DNA of 57,902 bases from contig JAWOLC010000082.1 in assembly GCA_033853925.1 (NCBI GenBank), positions 1-57,902 of the forward strand, read 5' to 3'. This document shows positions 49,737 through 57,902 of the stretch, piece by piece (the first letter of the stretch is position 1; each line of letters starts with the position of its first letter). The notes beneath the pieces were generated by a model. It saw only the letters and a list, made by a program, of their open reading frames with translations, was not told the DNA's origin and ran no database searches. The DNA comes from JANXPZ01 sp033853925. Lineage in GTDB: Bacteria > Eisenbacteria > RBG-16-71-46. A program made the translations under genes and the position numbers.

Positions 49737-50615
49737 ATGATCCGAAGCATGACCGGTTACGGCTCGGCCGAGCTGGAGCGCGACGGCCTGCACCTGACGG
49801 CCGAGATCCGGTCGGTGAACCACCGCTTCTGCGAGGTCTCGCTGCGCGCCCCCAAGGTGGTGGGCCTGTTCGAGGATCGCATCCGCCAGCTCATCGCCGA
49901 GCGCTTCTCGCGGGGCAAGTTCAACTTGACCATCACCTGGGCCGGTGCGGGCGAGACGGGCGAGGAGCTCAAGGTCAACGAGACGGTGGCCGACCGCTAC
50001 GTGGCGCTTCTCGAGAAGCTGCGCGAGCGCTACCACCTGGACAGCGGCCTCGACCTGCGCACCCTGGCTGCGCTTCCCGACGTGTTCAGCTGGGAGCACA
50101 CGGCGCTCACGGACGAGGAGACCTGGGTTCTCGTCAAGGACCTGGTGAACGGCGCCTGCGACAGCATGAACGTGATGAAGGGGCGCGAGGGCGAGGCGCT
50201 GGCGCGCGACCTCGTCGGCCGCCTGCGCGTGCTGCGCCAGCAGCTCGACCTCGTGGCCGAGCGGGCGCCGCACCGGCCGCAGGAGGCGAAGGAGCGCTTG
50301 ATGGCGCGCCTGAAGGTGCTGCTGGCCGACGTGGAGATGGACGCGGTGCGCGTGGCGCAGGAGGTGGCGCTCATGGCGGACCGCCTCGACTTCACCGAGG
50401 AGTGCGTGCGCCTGGCCGCCCATCTGGAGCAGTTCCACCACCTGATCGACAGCCCGGAGCTGGCGGGGCGCAAGCTCAACTTCCTCCTGCAGGAGATGAA
50501 CCGCGAGGCCAACACCATCGGCTCCAAGGCCAACGACATCGAGGTGGCGCGGGCCGTCATCGTCATGAAGGAAGAGATCGAGCGCCTGCGCGAGCAGGTG
50601 CAGAACGTGGAGTGA
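49737..50615 (+). CDS. yicC: YicC-family endoribonuclease
   Basis: This 292-residue protein begins MIRSMTGYGSAELERDGLHLTAEIRSVNHRF and ends ARAVIVMKEEIERLREQVQNVE, both typical of YicC. The family has been shown in E. coli to promote RNA degradation, affecting the small RNA RyhB. The ATG 49737 is favoured by AGGAGG 4 nt upstream and a promoter just before it. Its stop overlaps the gmk GTG start. The order yicC-gmk-rpoZ-coaBC is widely conserved. Confidence 0.95.
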   Translation: MIRSMTGYGSAELERDGLHLTAEIRSVNHRFCEVSLRAPKVVGLFEDRIRQLIAERFSRGKFNLTITWAGAGETGEELKVNETVADRYVALLEKLRERYHLDSGLDLRTLAALPDVFSWEHTALTDEETWVLVKDLVNGACDSMNVMKGREGEALARDLVGRLRVLRQQLDLVAERAPHRPQEAKERLMARLKVLLADVEMDAVRVAQEVALMADRLDFTEECVRLAAHLEQFHHLIDSPELAGRKLNFLLQEMNREANTIGSKANDIEVARAVIVMKEEIERLREQVQNVE

Positions 50616-51313
50616 GCGTGAGCGGCCCCGGCGGCGACGTCACCGATGCTCGATCCGCAGCCGGGCCGACCGGAGATCCGGGCGGGTCTCCGGCCGGCGG
50701 GGACGAGCCCATCCCCTTCCGCTTCGAGCCGGCCGGCTTCCTCCTCGTTCTCACGGGTCCGAGCGGCGCCGGCAAGGGCACGCTCGTCGAGCGTCTCGTG
50801 GCGGAGCGGCCCGAGTGCGTGTTCTCGGTCTCGGCCACCACGCGCCCGCGGCGGGCGAACGAGGCGAACGGCGTGCAGTACGAGTTCGTGGACCGCGAGG
50901 AGTTCGAGCGCCGCCGCTCCGCCGGGCAGTTCCTCGAGTGGGCCGAGGTGCACGACCATCTCTACGGCACGCCCGCCCGCTTCGTGGACGACCACGTGCG
51001 CGCGGGCCGCGTCGTCGTGCTGGACGTGGACGTGCAGGGGGGCGCGAGCGTGCGCCGCGCGCGGCGCGACGCCGTCTCGGTGTTCATCTATCCGCCCTCG
51101 ATCGAGGCGCTGCGCCGGCGGCTGCTGGGGCGCAACATGGACGCCCCCGAGGTGGTCGAGACGCGGTTGCGCAACGCTCCCGGCGAGCTGGCGCAGTGGC
51201 GAGAGTACGACTATCTGGTGATGAACGACGATCTGGAGCAGGCGATCGCGCGGCTGCACGCGATCGTGGACGCCGAGCGCGCGCGCGTGCGGCGCCTGCA
51301 CGCCGGGGCCTGA
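50612..51313 (+). CDS. gmk: Guanylate kinase
   Basis: This enzyme of up to 233 residues converts GMP plus ATP to GDP plus ADP. It has the P-loop GPSGAGKG (49-56) and SATTRPRRANEANGVQYEFVDREEF with the GMP-binding residues. GTG 50612 overlaps the yicC stop; GTG 50618 is equally possible, and the first 40 residues are a Gly/Asp-rich extension without homology, so a later start cannot be excluded. rpoZ follows 57 bp downstream. Confidence 0.95.
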   Translation: MSVSGPGGDVTDARSAAGPTGDPGGSPAGGDEPIPFRFEPAGFLLVLTGPSGAGKGTLVERLVAERPECVFSVSATTRPRRANEANGVQYEFVDREEFERRRSAGQFLEWAEVHDHLYGTPARFVDDHVRAGRVVVLDVDVQGGASVRRARRDAVSVFIYPPSIEALRRRLLGRNMDAPEVVETRLRNAPGELAQWREYDYLVMNDDLEQAIARLHAIVDAERARVRRLHAGA

Positions 51314-51370
51314 CCCGGCGCCGTGCCGGCCGGGCGGCACTCCCGGCCCCAATGAAGGAGTGAAAAGCGG

Positions 51371-51580
51371 ATGACCAAGCTGGCTTCGTTGATCCCGCCC
51401 GTGGGCAGCAACAAGTACGAGCTGTGCATCGTCGCCGCCCGCGAGGCGCGGCGCTTGAACGACTGGTCGCGACGCACCGGCGAGAACATCCAGGGCAAGG
51501 TGACGGCGGCGGCGCTCGAGCGCACCATCCGCCAGGATGTCCCGTTCTTCTACGAAGACTCCCAGCCGCCGCAGCCGTAG
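51371..51580 (+). CDS. rpoZ: RNA polymerase omega subunit
   Basis: This 69-residue protein has the omega signature: KYELCIVAAREARRLNDWSRR and KVTAAALERTIRQDVPF, ending in an acidic/Pro tail. Omega stabilises the beta-prime subunit and mediates ppGpp binding in some bacteria. A GAAGGAG site lies upstream. The position between gmk and coaBC is typical. Confidence 0.92.
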   Translation: MTKLASLIPPVGSNKYELCIVAAREARRLNDWSRRTGENIQGKVTAAALERTIRQDVPFFYEDSQPPQP

Positions 51581-51584
51581 TCTC

Positions 51585-52847
51585 ATGTCGCTCCGCGGCC
51601 GCACGGTGCTGGTGGGGGTCTCGGGCGGCATCGCCGCCTACAAGGCCTGCGAGCTGGTCCGCTGGCTGAAGCGCGAGGGAGCCGCCGTCGTCGTGGTGAT
51701 GACGCCGGCTGCCGAGCGCTTCGTCACGCCCCTCACCTTCGAAGCGCTCTCCGGCAATCCGGTGGTGACCTCGCTGTGGGGCGAGCAGAAGCAGGATGTC
51801 TCGCTGCCCGAGGCGGCGCGGGCGCGCACGGGTGGCAAGGTCGGGCACATCGATCTGGCGGAGGCGGCCGACGTGATGGTGCTGGCGCCGGCGACCGCCG
51901 ATCTCATCGCCCGGCTGGTGCACGGCGAGGCGCCCGACGCGCTCACCACGATCGTGCTGGCGAGCCGCGCCCCGCTCGTGGTCTGCCCGGCGATGGACCT
52001 GGGCATGTGGCGGCACCCGGCGACGCGGGAGAACGTGCGCCGGCTGCGGCAGCGCGGCGTGCGGGTCGTGGATCCCGCCAGCGGGCCGCTGGCGTCGGGG
52101 CTCTCGGGTCCCGGCCGCCTCGCCGACCTGGAGGCGATCGGCGCGGCGGTCACGATCGCCGCCCGGCGCCGCGAGAGCCTGGCCGGCCTGCGCGTGCTGG
52201 TGAGCGCCGGCCGCACCGAGGAGCCCGTGGATCCGGTGCGCGTGCTCACCAACCGCTCCAGCGGGCGCATGGGCTTCGCGCTGGCCGAGGCGGCGCGCGA
52301 CCGCGGTGCCGAGGTGACGGTGGTGGCGGGAGCCACGAGCGTGGAGCCGCCGCTGGGCGTGCGGCTCGTGCGCTGCGGCACGGCCGCCGAGATGGCGCGG
52401 GCGCTGGGCCGGGCGGTGGCCGGCGCCGACGTCGTGCTGATGGCCGCCGCGGTCGCCGACTACCGGCCGCGACGGCCGGCCCGGGAGAAGCTCCGGCGGG
52501 GGGCTGGGCCGCTCACCCTGGAGCTGGAGCCGAACCCCGACATCCTCGCGGGGCTCGCGGCGGCGCGGCGCCCGGGGCAGGTCTTCGTGGGCTTCGCCCT
52601 GGAGACGACGCGCGGCGTGGCGCGCGCGCGGGAGAAGCTCGTCGCCAAGGGTCTCGACCTGGCGGTGCTGAACGCCCCGGACCGGGCGATCGGCGGCGAC
52701 ACGAACGAGGTGACCCTCGTGGAGCGCCGCTCGGTTCGCCGCCTGCCGGAGCAGGGGAAGCGCGAGGTCGCCGAGGCGATCCTGGACCGCGTGCTGGAGC
52801 TGCGGGCGGCGCCCGCGCCGAAGCGGAGGGAGCGGCGGGGGCGATGA
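51585..52847 (+). CDS. coaBC: Bifunctional CoaBC (PPC decarboxylase / PPC synthase)
   Basis: This 420-residue enzyme makes 4-phosphopantetheine for coenzyme A: an N-terminal flavoprotein decarboxylase (GVSGGIAAYKACELVRWLKREG; active-site His89 in GHIDLAEAADV; PAMDLGMW 135-142) and a C-terminal synthase (VLVSAGRTEEPVDPVRVLTNRSSGRMGFALAEAARDRGAEVTVV). The classic motifs PxMNxxMW and ACGxxGxGR read PAMDLGMW and ASGLSGPGR here, so the Asn and the catalytic Cys positions hold D138 and S171. I recall this variant from FCB bacteria, so it is probably active but mechanistically different. It overlaps the UDG gene by 4 bp. Confidence 0.95.
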   Translation: MSLRGRTVLVGVSGGIAAYKACELVRWLKREGAAVVVVMTPAAERFVTPLTFEALSGNPVVTSLWGEQKQDVSLPEAARARTGGKVGHIDLAEAADVMVLAPATADLIARLVHGEAPDALTTIVLASRAPLVVCPAMDLGMWRHPATRENVRRLRQRGVRVVDPASGPLASGLSGPGRLADLEAIGAAVTIAARRRESLAGLRVLVSAGRTEEPVDPVRVLTNRSSGRMGFALAEAARDRGAEVTVVAGATSVEPPLGVRLVRCGTAAEMARALGRAVAGADVVLMAAAVADYRPRRPAREKLRRGAGPLTLELEPNPDILAGLAAARRPGQVFVGFALETTRGVARAREKLVAKGLDLAVLNAPDRAIGGDTNEVTLVERRSVRRLPEQGKREVAEAILDRVLELRAAPAPKRRERRGR

Positions 52848-53731
52848 GCGGGAATCCCTCGGACGAGGTGGCGGCGATCGCCCGCGGCGTGCGGCGCTAT
52901 CTGGAGCGCGAGCTGCACGCCGGCCACGGCGACCTCGTGGCCCAGGCGGCGAGGAGCGCGCGCGCCCGGCGCGCGCCGGTGACGCCCGGGGGGCCGGCGC
53001 CCGCCACCCGCGCCGCGGCGGCGGAGCCCGAGCGGGACCTCTTCGGCCAGCCCGTCGTGCGCCCGCAGGCGGCGCCGGCGGAGGCGCCGTCCCTGGAGAT
53101 CCGGCTCCAGCCGCGCGATCCCGAGGCGCGCCGGGCGATCGCCGCGGAGGCGGCGCCCGTGCTCGAGCAGATCGCCGCCGAGGTGCGGGCCTGCGAGAAG
53201 TGCGGTCTGTGCGAGACGCGCAACCAGGCCGTGCCCGGCGTGGGCACGGCGCTCTCGGGCATCGCCTTCGTGGGGGAGGCGCCGGGCGCCGACGAGGACC
53301 GCCTGGGCGAGCCGTTCGTCGGCCGCGGCGGGCAGCTCCTGGACCGCATCATCAAGGCGATGGACGACGCGCACCTCATCCCCGGCGTGGCCCTGAACCG
53401 CCAGACCGTGTTCATCGGCAACGTCATCCACTGCCGCCCGCCCGAGAACCGGGTGCCGCTGCCGCACGAGGTCGAGCAGTCCTCGCCCTTCCTGCGCCGC
53501 CAGCTCGAGGCCATCCGGCCGCGCATCGTCTGCTGCCTGGGCAAGACGGCGGCCGAGCACCTGCTGGGCTCCAGGGCCAGTCTCGCCAGCATGCGCGGCA
53601 AGGTCTACGGTTTCCACGGCGCCAAGCTGATCGTGACCTACCACCCGGCGGCGGTGCTGCGGAATCCCGACCTGAAGCGCCCCGTCTGGGAGGACATGCG
53701 GCTGCTGGCGCGCGAGTATCTTTCCGATTGA
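52844..53731 (+). CDS. Family-4 (UDGa-like) uracil-DNA glycosylase
   Basis: This 295-residue protein has a non-conserved N-terminal 100 residues, then the UDG core: ACEKCGLC (C117, C120, C123), FVGEAPGADEDRLGEPFVGRGGQLLD, NVIHCRPPENR (C197), and the C-terminal TYHPAAVLRNP. Family 4 enzymes bind a 4Fe-4S cluster and remove uracil from DNA. The fourth cysteine ligand expected about 16 residues after C197 is a serine (EVEQSSPFLRRQ, S213). The ATG 52844 overlaps the coaBC stop by 4 bp. Confidence 0.92.
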   Translation: MSGNPSDEVAAIARGVRRYLERELHAGHGDLVAQAARSARARRAPVTPGGPAPATRAAAAEPERDLFGQPVVRPQAAPAEAPSLEIRLQPRDPEARRAIAAEAAPVLEQIAAEVRACEKCGLCETRNQAVPGVGTALSGIAFVGEAPGADEDRLGEPFVGRGGQLLDRIIKAMDDAHLIPGVALNRQTVFIGNVIHCRPPENRVPLPHEVEQSSPFLRRQLEAIRPRIVCCLGKTAAEHLLGSRASLASMRGKVYGFHGAKLIVTYHPAAVLRNPDLKRPVWEDMRLLAREYLSD

Positions 53732-53783
53732 GTTCCCGCCCGGAGACGGGAGGCGCCGCCTTCCGTCCGTCTGAGGAGCAGCC

Positions 53784-55178
53784 ATGAGCGACACGATGCC
53801 GGGCTCGGTGACCCTGGGCGACGCGATCACGCCGCCGCAGGCGCTGGATGCCGAGCGCTCGGTCCTGGCCGCGATGCTGCTCGACCCCGAGGCCATCGGC
53901 CGCGCGGTCGAGCTGATCGAGACCCGGACCTTCTACCGCACGGCCCACCAGAAGATCTACGAGGCCATCCTCGCCCTCTACGACCGCAACGAGAAGCCGG
54001 ACCTGGTGACCCTGTCCGAGGAGCTGCGCAAGCGCGGCGACCTGGAGGCGATCGGCGGGCCGCCGGCCCTGGCCCAGGTCCTCGAGTACGCGACGACCAC
54101 GGCCAACCTCGAGCACCACATCCGCATCATCCACGCCAAGGACATCCTGCGCCAGCTCATCAAGGCCGCGACGGAGATCCAGCAGGAGGCCTACGCGGGC
54201 AGCGAGGAGACGCCGGCCATCCTGGACCGCGCCGAGCAGCGCATCTTCGCCATCACCGACCAGCGGGTCCGCGCGGGCTTCGTCTCGGTGCGTGATCTGC
54301 TGAAGCCTTCCTTCGAGCACATCCAGCGGATGTTCGAGCGGCAGGCGCTGGTGACCGGCGTGCCCACGGGCTACACGGACCTGGACGAGCTGACCGCCGG
54401 ATTCCAGAACAGCGACCTCATCATCCTCGCGGGCCGGCCGGCCATGGGGAAGTCGGCGATGGCCCTCAATTTCGCCGAGAACGCGGCGATCCCGACCGGC
54501 AAGCTCGCCCGCGTGCCGGTGGCGGTCTTCTCCCTGGAGATGAGCAAGGAGCAGCTCGCGCAGCGCCTGCTCTGCTCGCAGGGCGGCATCGACCTGCATC
54601 GCGTGCGGAGCGGCCGGCTGCGGAACGAGGACTGGCCACGGCTCACCACCGCCGCGGGCCTGCTGAACGACGCGCCCATCCTGATCGACGACTCGCCCTC
54701 GCCGACGCTGATGGAGATCCGCGCCAAGTGCCGGCGGCTGCGGGCCGAGAGCAAGCTGGGACTGCTCATCATCGACTACCTGCAGCTCATCCGCTCGAGC
54801 GGCCAGGCCGAGAACCGCGTGCAGGAGATCTCGCAGATCACCCGCGGCCTCAAGGCGCTGGCCAAGGAGCTGAACGTCCCCATCATCGCGCTGTCGCAGC
54901 TCTCGCGCGCGGTCGAGACGCGCGACAAGCTCGGCCGCCCGCAGCTCTCGGACCTGCGCGAGTCGGGCTCGATCGAGCAGGACGCGGACCTCGTCCTCTT
55001 CATCTACCGCGAGGTCATGTACAACAAGGAGACGGAGGAGCCCAACAAGGCCGAGCTGATCATCGCCAAGCAGCGCAACGGGCCCACGGGCGCCGTCCCG
55101 CTCACGTTCCTGCGCGAGAGCACGAAGTTCGTCCCCTATTCGCGCACCTTCGCGGGCGAGACCCAGCCGGAGTTCTGA
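53784..55178 (+). CDS. dnaB: Replicative DNA helicase DnaB
   Basis: This 464-residue protein is DnaB: the N-terminal domain (PPQALDAERSVLAAMLLDPEAI), the linker and the RecA-like motor with Walker A GRPAMGKS (217-224), SLEMSKEQLAQRLL and LLIIDYLQLI (Walker B), ending in RNGPTGAVPLTFLRESTKF. It unwinds DNA ahead of the fork in the cytoplasm. The start has GAGGAGCAGCC upstream. The mlaE gene starts 3 bp after its stop; this arrangement is unusual but the genes are packed. Confidence 0.97.
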   Translation: MSDTMPGSVTLGDAITPPQALDAERSVLAAMLLDPEAIGRAVELIETRTFYRTAHQKIYEAILALYDRNEKPDLVTLSEELRKRGDLEAIGGPPALAQVLEYATTTANLEHHIRIIHAKDILRQLIKAATEIQQEAYAGSEETPAILDRAEQRIFAITDQRVRAGFVSVRDLLKPSFEHIQRMFERQALVTGVPTGYTDLDELTAGFQNSDLIILAGRPAMGKSAMALNFAENAAIPTGKLARVPVAVFSLEMSKEQLAQRLLCSQGGIDLHRVRSGRLRNEDWPRLTTAAGLLNDAPILIDDSPSPTLMEIRAKCRRLRAESKLGLLIIDYLQLIRSSGQAENRVQEISQITRGLKALAKELNVPIIALSQLSRAVETRDKLGRPQLSDLRESGSIEQDADLVLFIYREVMYNKETEEPNKAELIIAKQRNGPTGAVPLTFLRESTKFVPYSRTFAGETQPEF

Positions 55179-55181
55179 GCC

Positions 55182-55997
55182 ATGCCCAACGGCGTGACCC
55201 CCGACGACCTGGCCCTGAGCGGTCTGCGCATCGTGCGCGCGCGCCTCGGCGACTGGCTCGCGGAGATCGGTCGCGCCACCTCGATGATGCTCGAGACCAC
55301 GCAGGCGAGCCTCGAGCGTCTTCCTTCGGCGCGGCTGATCACCCAGCAGATGGAGGCGATCGGCGTCGGCTCGCTGTGGCTGGTGATCGTGGTGAGCGTG
55401 TTCACGGGGGCGGTGGCCGCGGTGCAGGCGGCCTACCAGTTCACCGCGGTCGTGCCGCTGAAGTACCTGAGCGGCGTGATCCTGCGCTCGGTGGTCATCG
55501 AGCTGGGGCCCGTGCTCACGGCCCTGGTGATCGGCGGGCGGGTGGGCGCCTCGATCGCCGCCGAGCTGGGCACCATGAAGGTGACGGAGCAGATCGACGC
55601 GCTGCGGGCCATGGGCATCAGCCCGGTGCGCTACCTGGTCGCGCCGCGGGTGATCGCGGCGATCATCATGCTCCCGATCCTCACGATCTACGCCGACGCG
55701 ATCGCGGTGCTCGGGGGCTACGTGGTGGCGGTGGTCTCCCTGAACGTCTCCACGCCCACCTACATGCAGGGCCTGCGCGAGTTCTTCCACATGAAGGACC
55801 TGCTCTCGGGCCTGCTCAAGGCGGTGTTCTTCGGCAACATCATCGGCATGATGGGCTGCTACTACGGCTTCCAGACCGAGGGGGGAGCCGAGGGGGTGGG
55901 CAAGGCCACGACCTCGGCGGTCGTGACCTCGTGCGTGCTGATCCTCATCCTCGACTACATCCTGGCCACGATTCTCTTCCGGATCATCTTCCTATGA
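55182..55997 (+). CDS. mlaE: MlaE-type lipid ABC transporter permease
   Basis: This 271-residue inner-membrane protein has five or six TM helices and the MlaE hallmarks VVIELGPVLTALVIGGRVGASIAAELGTMKVTEQIDALRAMG and GVSLNV-like FFHMKDLLSGLLKAVFFG. It forms the lipid-handling permease of the outer-membrane lipid asymmetry (Mla) system with MlaF and MlaD. It overlaps mlaF by 4 bp (ATGA at 55994-55997), consistent with stoichiometric coupling. Confidence 0.95.
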   Translation: MPNGVTPDDLALSGLRIVRARLGDWLAEIGRATSMMLETTQASLERLPSARLITQQMEAIGVGSLWLVIVVSVFTGAVAAVQAAYQFTAVVPLKYLSGVILRSVVIELGPVLTALVIGGRVGASIAAELGTMKVTEQIDALRAMGISPVRYLVAPRVIAAIIMLPILTIYADAIAVLGGYVVAVVSLNVSTPTYMQGLREFFHMKDLLSGLLKAVFFGNIIGMMGCYYGFQTEGGAEGVGKATTSAVVTSCVLILILDYILATILFRIIFL

Positions 55998-56743
55998 TCG
56001 AGATCCGCCGCCTCGCCAAGCGGCTCAGCCACCGGTCGGTCCTGGACGGCCTCGACCTGGACGTGCGCACGGGGGAGACGCTGGTGGTGCTGGGGCCGAG
56101 CGGCACGGGAAAGAGCGTCCTGCTCAAGCACATCATCGGGCTCATGCAGCCCGACGCCGGCTCGATCCGCATCGACGGCGAGGAGATCGTCGGCCTGAGC
56201 GAGAAGGAGCTGAGCCGGGTGCGCCGCCGCTTCGGCATGCTGTTCCAGGGCGCGGCCCTCTTCGACTCCATGACCGTGGGCGAGAACGTGGCGCTGGCGA
56301 TGCTGGAGCACGCCCGGGAGATGGACGCCGCGGAGGTGCGCCGGCGCGTGCTCGAGCGGCTCGAGTGGGTGGGGCTCAAGGGGGCGGAGACGCTCAAGCC
56401 CGCCTCGCTGTCGGGCGGGATGCGCAAGCGGGTGGGCCTGGCCCGGGCGCTGGCGATGGACCCGGAGTACATTCTCTACGACGAGCCCACGACGGGCCTC
56501 GACCCGATCATGGCCGACGTCATCAACCAGCTCATCCGGGACCTGCAGAAGCAGCTCAACGTGACGTCGGTCATCGTCACGCACGACATCAAGAGCGCGT
56601 ACAGCGTGGCGGACCGCATCGTCCTCCTCTACGAGGGGCGGGTGCGCTACGACGGGACGGCCGAGGAGACGCGCCGCACCCAAGATGCGATGATGCGGCA
56701 GTTCATCGAGGGCTCGAGCCAGGGCCCGATCAAGCCGGTGTAG
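55994..56743 (+). CDS. mlaF: MlaF-type lipid ABC transporter ATPase
   Basis: This 249-residue ABC ATPase has Walker A GPSGTGKS (35-42), Q-loop LFQGAALF, signature LSGGMRKRVGLARAL, Walker B ILYDEPTTGLDP and the H-loop VTHD. The signature LSGGM and the FQGAALFDSMTV segment are typical of MlaF. It powers lipid transfer between the outer and inner membrane with MlaE and MlaD. Confidence 0.96.
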   Translation: MIEIRRLAKRLSHRSVLDGLDLDVRTGETLVVLGPSGTGKSVLLKHIIGLMQPDAGSIRIDGEEIVGLSEKELSRVRRRFGMLFQGAALFDSMTVGENVALAMLEHAREMDAAEVRRRVLERLEWVGLKGAETLKPASLSGGMRKRVGLARALAMDPEYILYDEPTTGLDPIMADVINQLIRDLQKQLNVTSVIVTHDIKSAYSVADRIVLLYEGRVRYDGTAEETRRTQDAMMRQFIEGSSQGPIKPV

Positions 56744-56785
56744 CCGGGACAGGGACGGGACCGGACAAGGGGGAAGACCTCTCAC

Positions 56786-57679
56786 ATGAGCCGAAAGACG
56801 GAGATCCAGGTCGGGGTCACGGTGCTCGTGGCCATCGCCATCCTGCTGTGGGGCATCGCCTGGCTGAGCACGCTCGCCAAGGCCAACGTCCAGCGGGTCT
56901 GGCACGTGCGCTTCCCGCAGGCCGGCGGCCTCGCCGAGGGCAACGAGGCGCAGGTGAACGGCGTCCGCAAGGGCGTGGTGAAGTCGCTGCGGCTGGCCGG
57001 GGACCACGTGGTCGTGGATCTGGCGCTGGCCAAGGACGTGGAGCTGACGCACGACAGCCGGGTGGTGATCCGCAGCGTGAGCATGATGGGCGACAAGGTC
57101 ATCGCCGTGGACTACCGCCACTCGGGCGAGCCCTGGAGCGCGAAGGACACGATCCCCGGCGACTACGAGAAGGGCCTGCCGGAGGTCATGGCCGACGTGG
57201 GCAAGGCCACGGGCAGCATCACCACGATCGCGGCCCAGCTCGACAGCCTGGCCTCGGCCATGTACCGGAGCGGCGGCCTGCTCGAGACGGTGGACAACTT
57301 CATGCGCACGAGCCGCGAGCTGGCGATGGCGGTGGCGGAGAACCGCGCGGCCCTGAAGACGACCATGGACAACTTCGCGGCCACCTCGTCGGCGGCGAAG
57401 GAGCTGGTCGTGGACCGGCGCGCCGAGCTGGCCGCTTCCCTCGACCACTTCGCCGACGCGGCCGAGAAGCTCGACCACCTCTCCGGGAAGCTCGACTCGC
57501 TCCGCGCCACGCTGCAGAGCACGGCCTCCAAGCTGGATCGGGGGCAGGGCACCCTGGGCCGGCTCGTGAACGACGAGCGGCTCTACTCGGACCTCTCGAC
57601 CTCGGTGCACGACCTGCAGGCGCTGATCCAGGACGTGAAGAAGAACCCCCGGAAGTACTTCAAGTTCTCGGTGTTCTGA
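56786..57679 (+). CDS. mlaD: MlaD-type MCE-domain lipid-binding protein
   Basis: This 297-residue protein has one N-terminal TM helix (about 8-30) and an MCE domain (about 37-115: VRFPQAGGLAEGNEAQVNGVRKGVVKSLRL), followed by a long helical region of heptads (about 135-265: TTIAAQLDSLASAMYRSGGLLE, SKLDRGQGTLGRLVNDERLYSDLSTSV) longer than in E. coli MlaD, and a basic C-terminus. The long helical part is typical of MCE proteins that may span the periplasm. It sits in the mlaEFD order; MlaC and MlaB are absent here. Confidence 0.92.
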   Translation: MSRKTEIQVGVTVLVAIAILLWGIAWLSTLAKANVQRVWHVRFPQAGGLAEGNEAQVNGVRKGVVKSLRLAGDHVVVDLALAKDVELTHDSRVVIRSVSMMGDKVIAVDYRHSGEPWSAKDTIPGDYEKGLPEVMADVGKATGSITTIAAQLDSLASAMYRSGGLLETVDNFMRTSRELAMAVAENRAALKTTMDNFAATSSAAKELVVDRRAELAASLDHFADAAEKLDHLSGKLDSLRATLQSTASKLDRGQGTLGRLVNDERLYSDLSTSVHDLQALIQDVKKNPRKYFKFSVF

Positions 57680-57712
57680 GCGCCGGCGCGGCGCGCGGGG
57701 GGCGGCAGCGGC

Positions 57713-57902
57713 ATGGCCAAGGTGACGAAGGCGGACAAGCCCCACTTCTTCTGCACGGCGTGCGGGAACGAGGAAGCCCGCTGGTTCGGGCGCTGTCCTT
57801 CCTGCGGGGCGTGGAACACCGCGGCCGAGGCGCCCGCGGCCGCGGCGGCGCCGGCTTCGGGCCGCGGGGCGCGCGTGCGCTGGGCGCAGCGGCCCGGTGC
57901 CG
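57713..57902 (+). CDS. radA: DNA repair protein RadA, N-terminal fragment
   Basis: Only 63 residues are in the window, cut by the right edge. The start MAKVTKADKPHFFCTACGNE followed by WFGRCPSCGAWNT is the four-cysteine zinc finger of RadA (CTAC...CPSC). RadA is a RecA-like helicase that acts on recombination intermediates. The ATP-binding core lies beyond the edge. Confidence 0.92.
   Translation, partial: MAKVTKADKPHFFCTACGNEEARWFGRCPSCGAWNTAAEAPAAAAAPASGRGARVRWAQRPGA

Overview
The window is bacterial, very GC-rich and densely coded, with many ATGA or TGATG stop/start overlaps and few RNA signals. It suggests a Gram-negative (diderm) organism: it carries a type VI secretion system (T6SS), an Mla/MCE lipid transport operon and signal-peptide-bearing secreted proteins. 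The CoaBC enzyme has the PAMDxxMW/ASGLxGxGR motifs that I recall from Bacteroidetes-like (FCB) lineages, and the gene order rho...rpmE-DUF1385-prfA...prmC is an ancestral bacterial one. My best guess, from memory only, is a deep-branching FCB-related phylum such as Candidatus Eisenbacteria. No rRNA or 16S gene is present to test this, and I recognised no tRNA, IS element or CRISPR.

Region 1 (1-18485) is a T6SS locus. It reads tssA (3-prime end only), tssB, tssC, hcp, tssE, tssF, tssG, clpV and vgrG, then a loading/cargo module: a DUF2169-pentapeptide protein, a second giant pentapeptide protein, a DUF3540 protein and a DUF4150 PAAR-like protein. A convergent gene encodes a TssB-TssC fusion protein. 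The membrane complex (TssJ/L/M) and TssK are not in the window and presumably lie upstream.

Region 2 (18486-26720) is accessory: a DUF302 protein, an Fnr/Crp-type regulator with an Fnr-like box just downstream, two secreted proteins that end in the same C-terminal motif, a structured repeat cluster, a NtrB/NtrC-like two-component pair overlapping a YbbR-domain gene, and an 890-bp non-coding stretch with a good promoter for rho.

Region 3 (26721-37707) is the rho-rpmE-DUF1385-prfA-prmC backbone, interrupted twice. Between rho and rpmE lie an L,D-transpeptidase, a decayed DsrE/YedF-like remnant, a DinB protein, a NUDIX hydrolase and two paralogous 60-residue proteins. Between prfA and prmC lies a compact four-gene cassette: a membrane protein, a membrane-anchored CPHC thiol oxidoreductase-like protein and two tiny exported hydrophobic peptides with cysteines.

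Region 4 (37843-49466) is mixed metabolism: a sulfurtransferase and SufE, a frameshifted membrane protein, a DUF1684 protein, MurA, a methyltransferase, a GT39/83-like glycosyltransferase, SelB (so selenocysteine is probably used), a short NFACT-R protein lacking its N-terminal domain, an ABM-like protein, a 91-bp tandem structured repeat and a zinc-ribbon protein.

Region 5 (49737-57902) is a tightly packed housekeeping run: yicC, gmk, rpoZ, coaBC, family-4 UDG, dnaB, mlaE, mlaF, mlaD and the start of radA.
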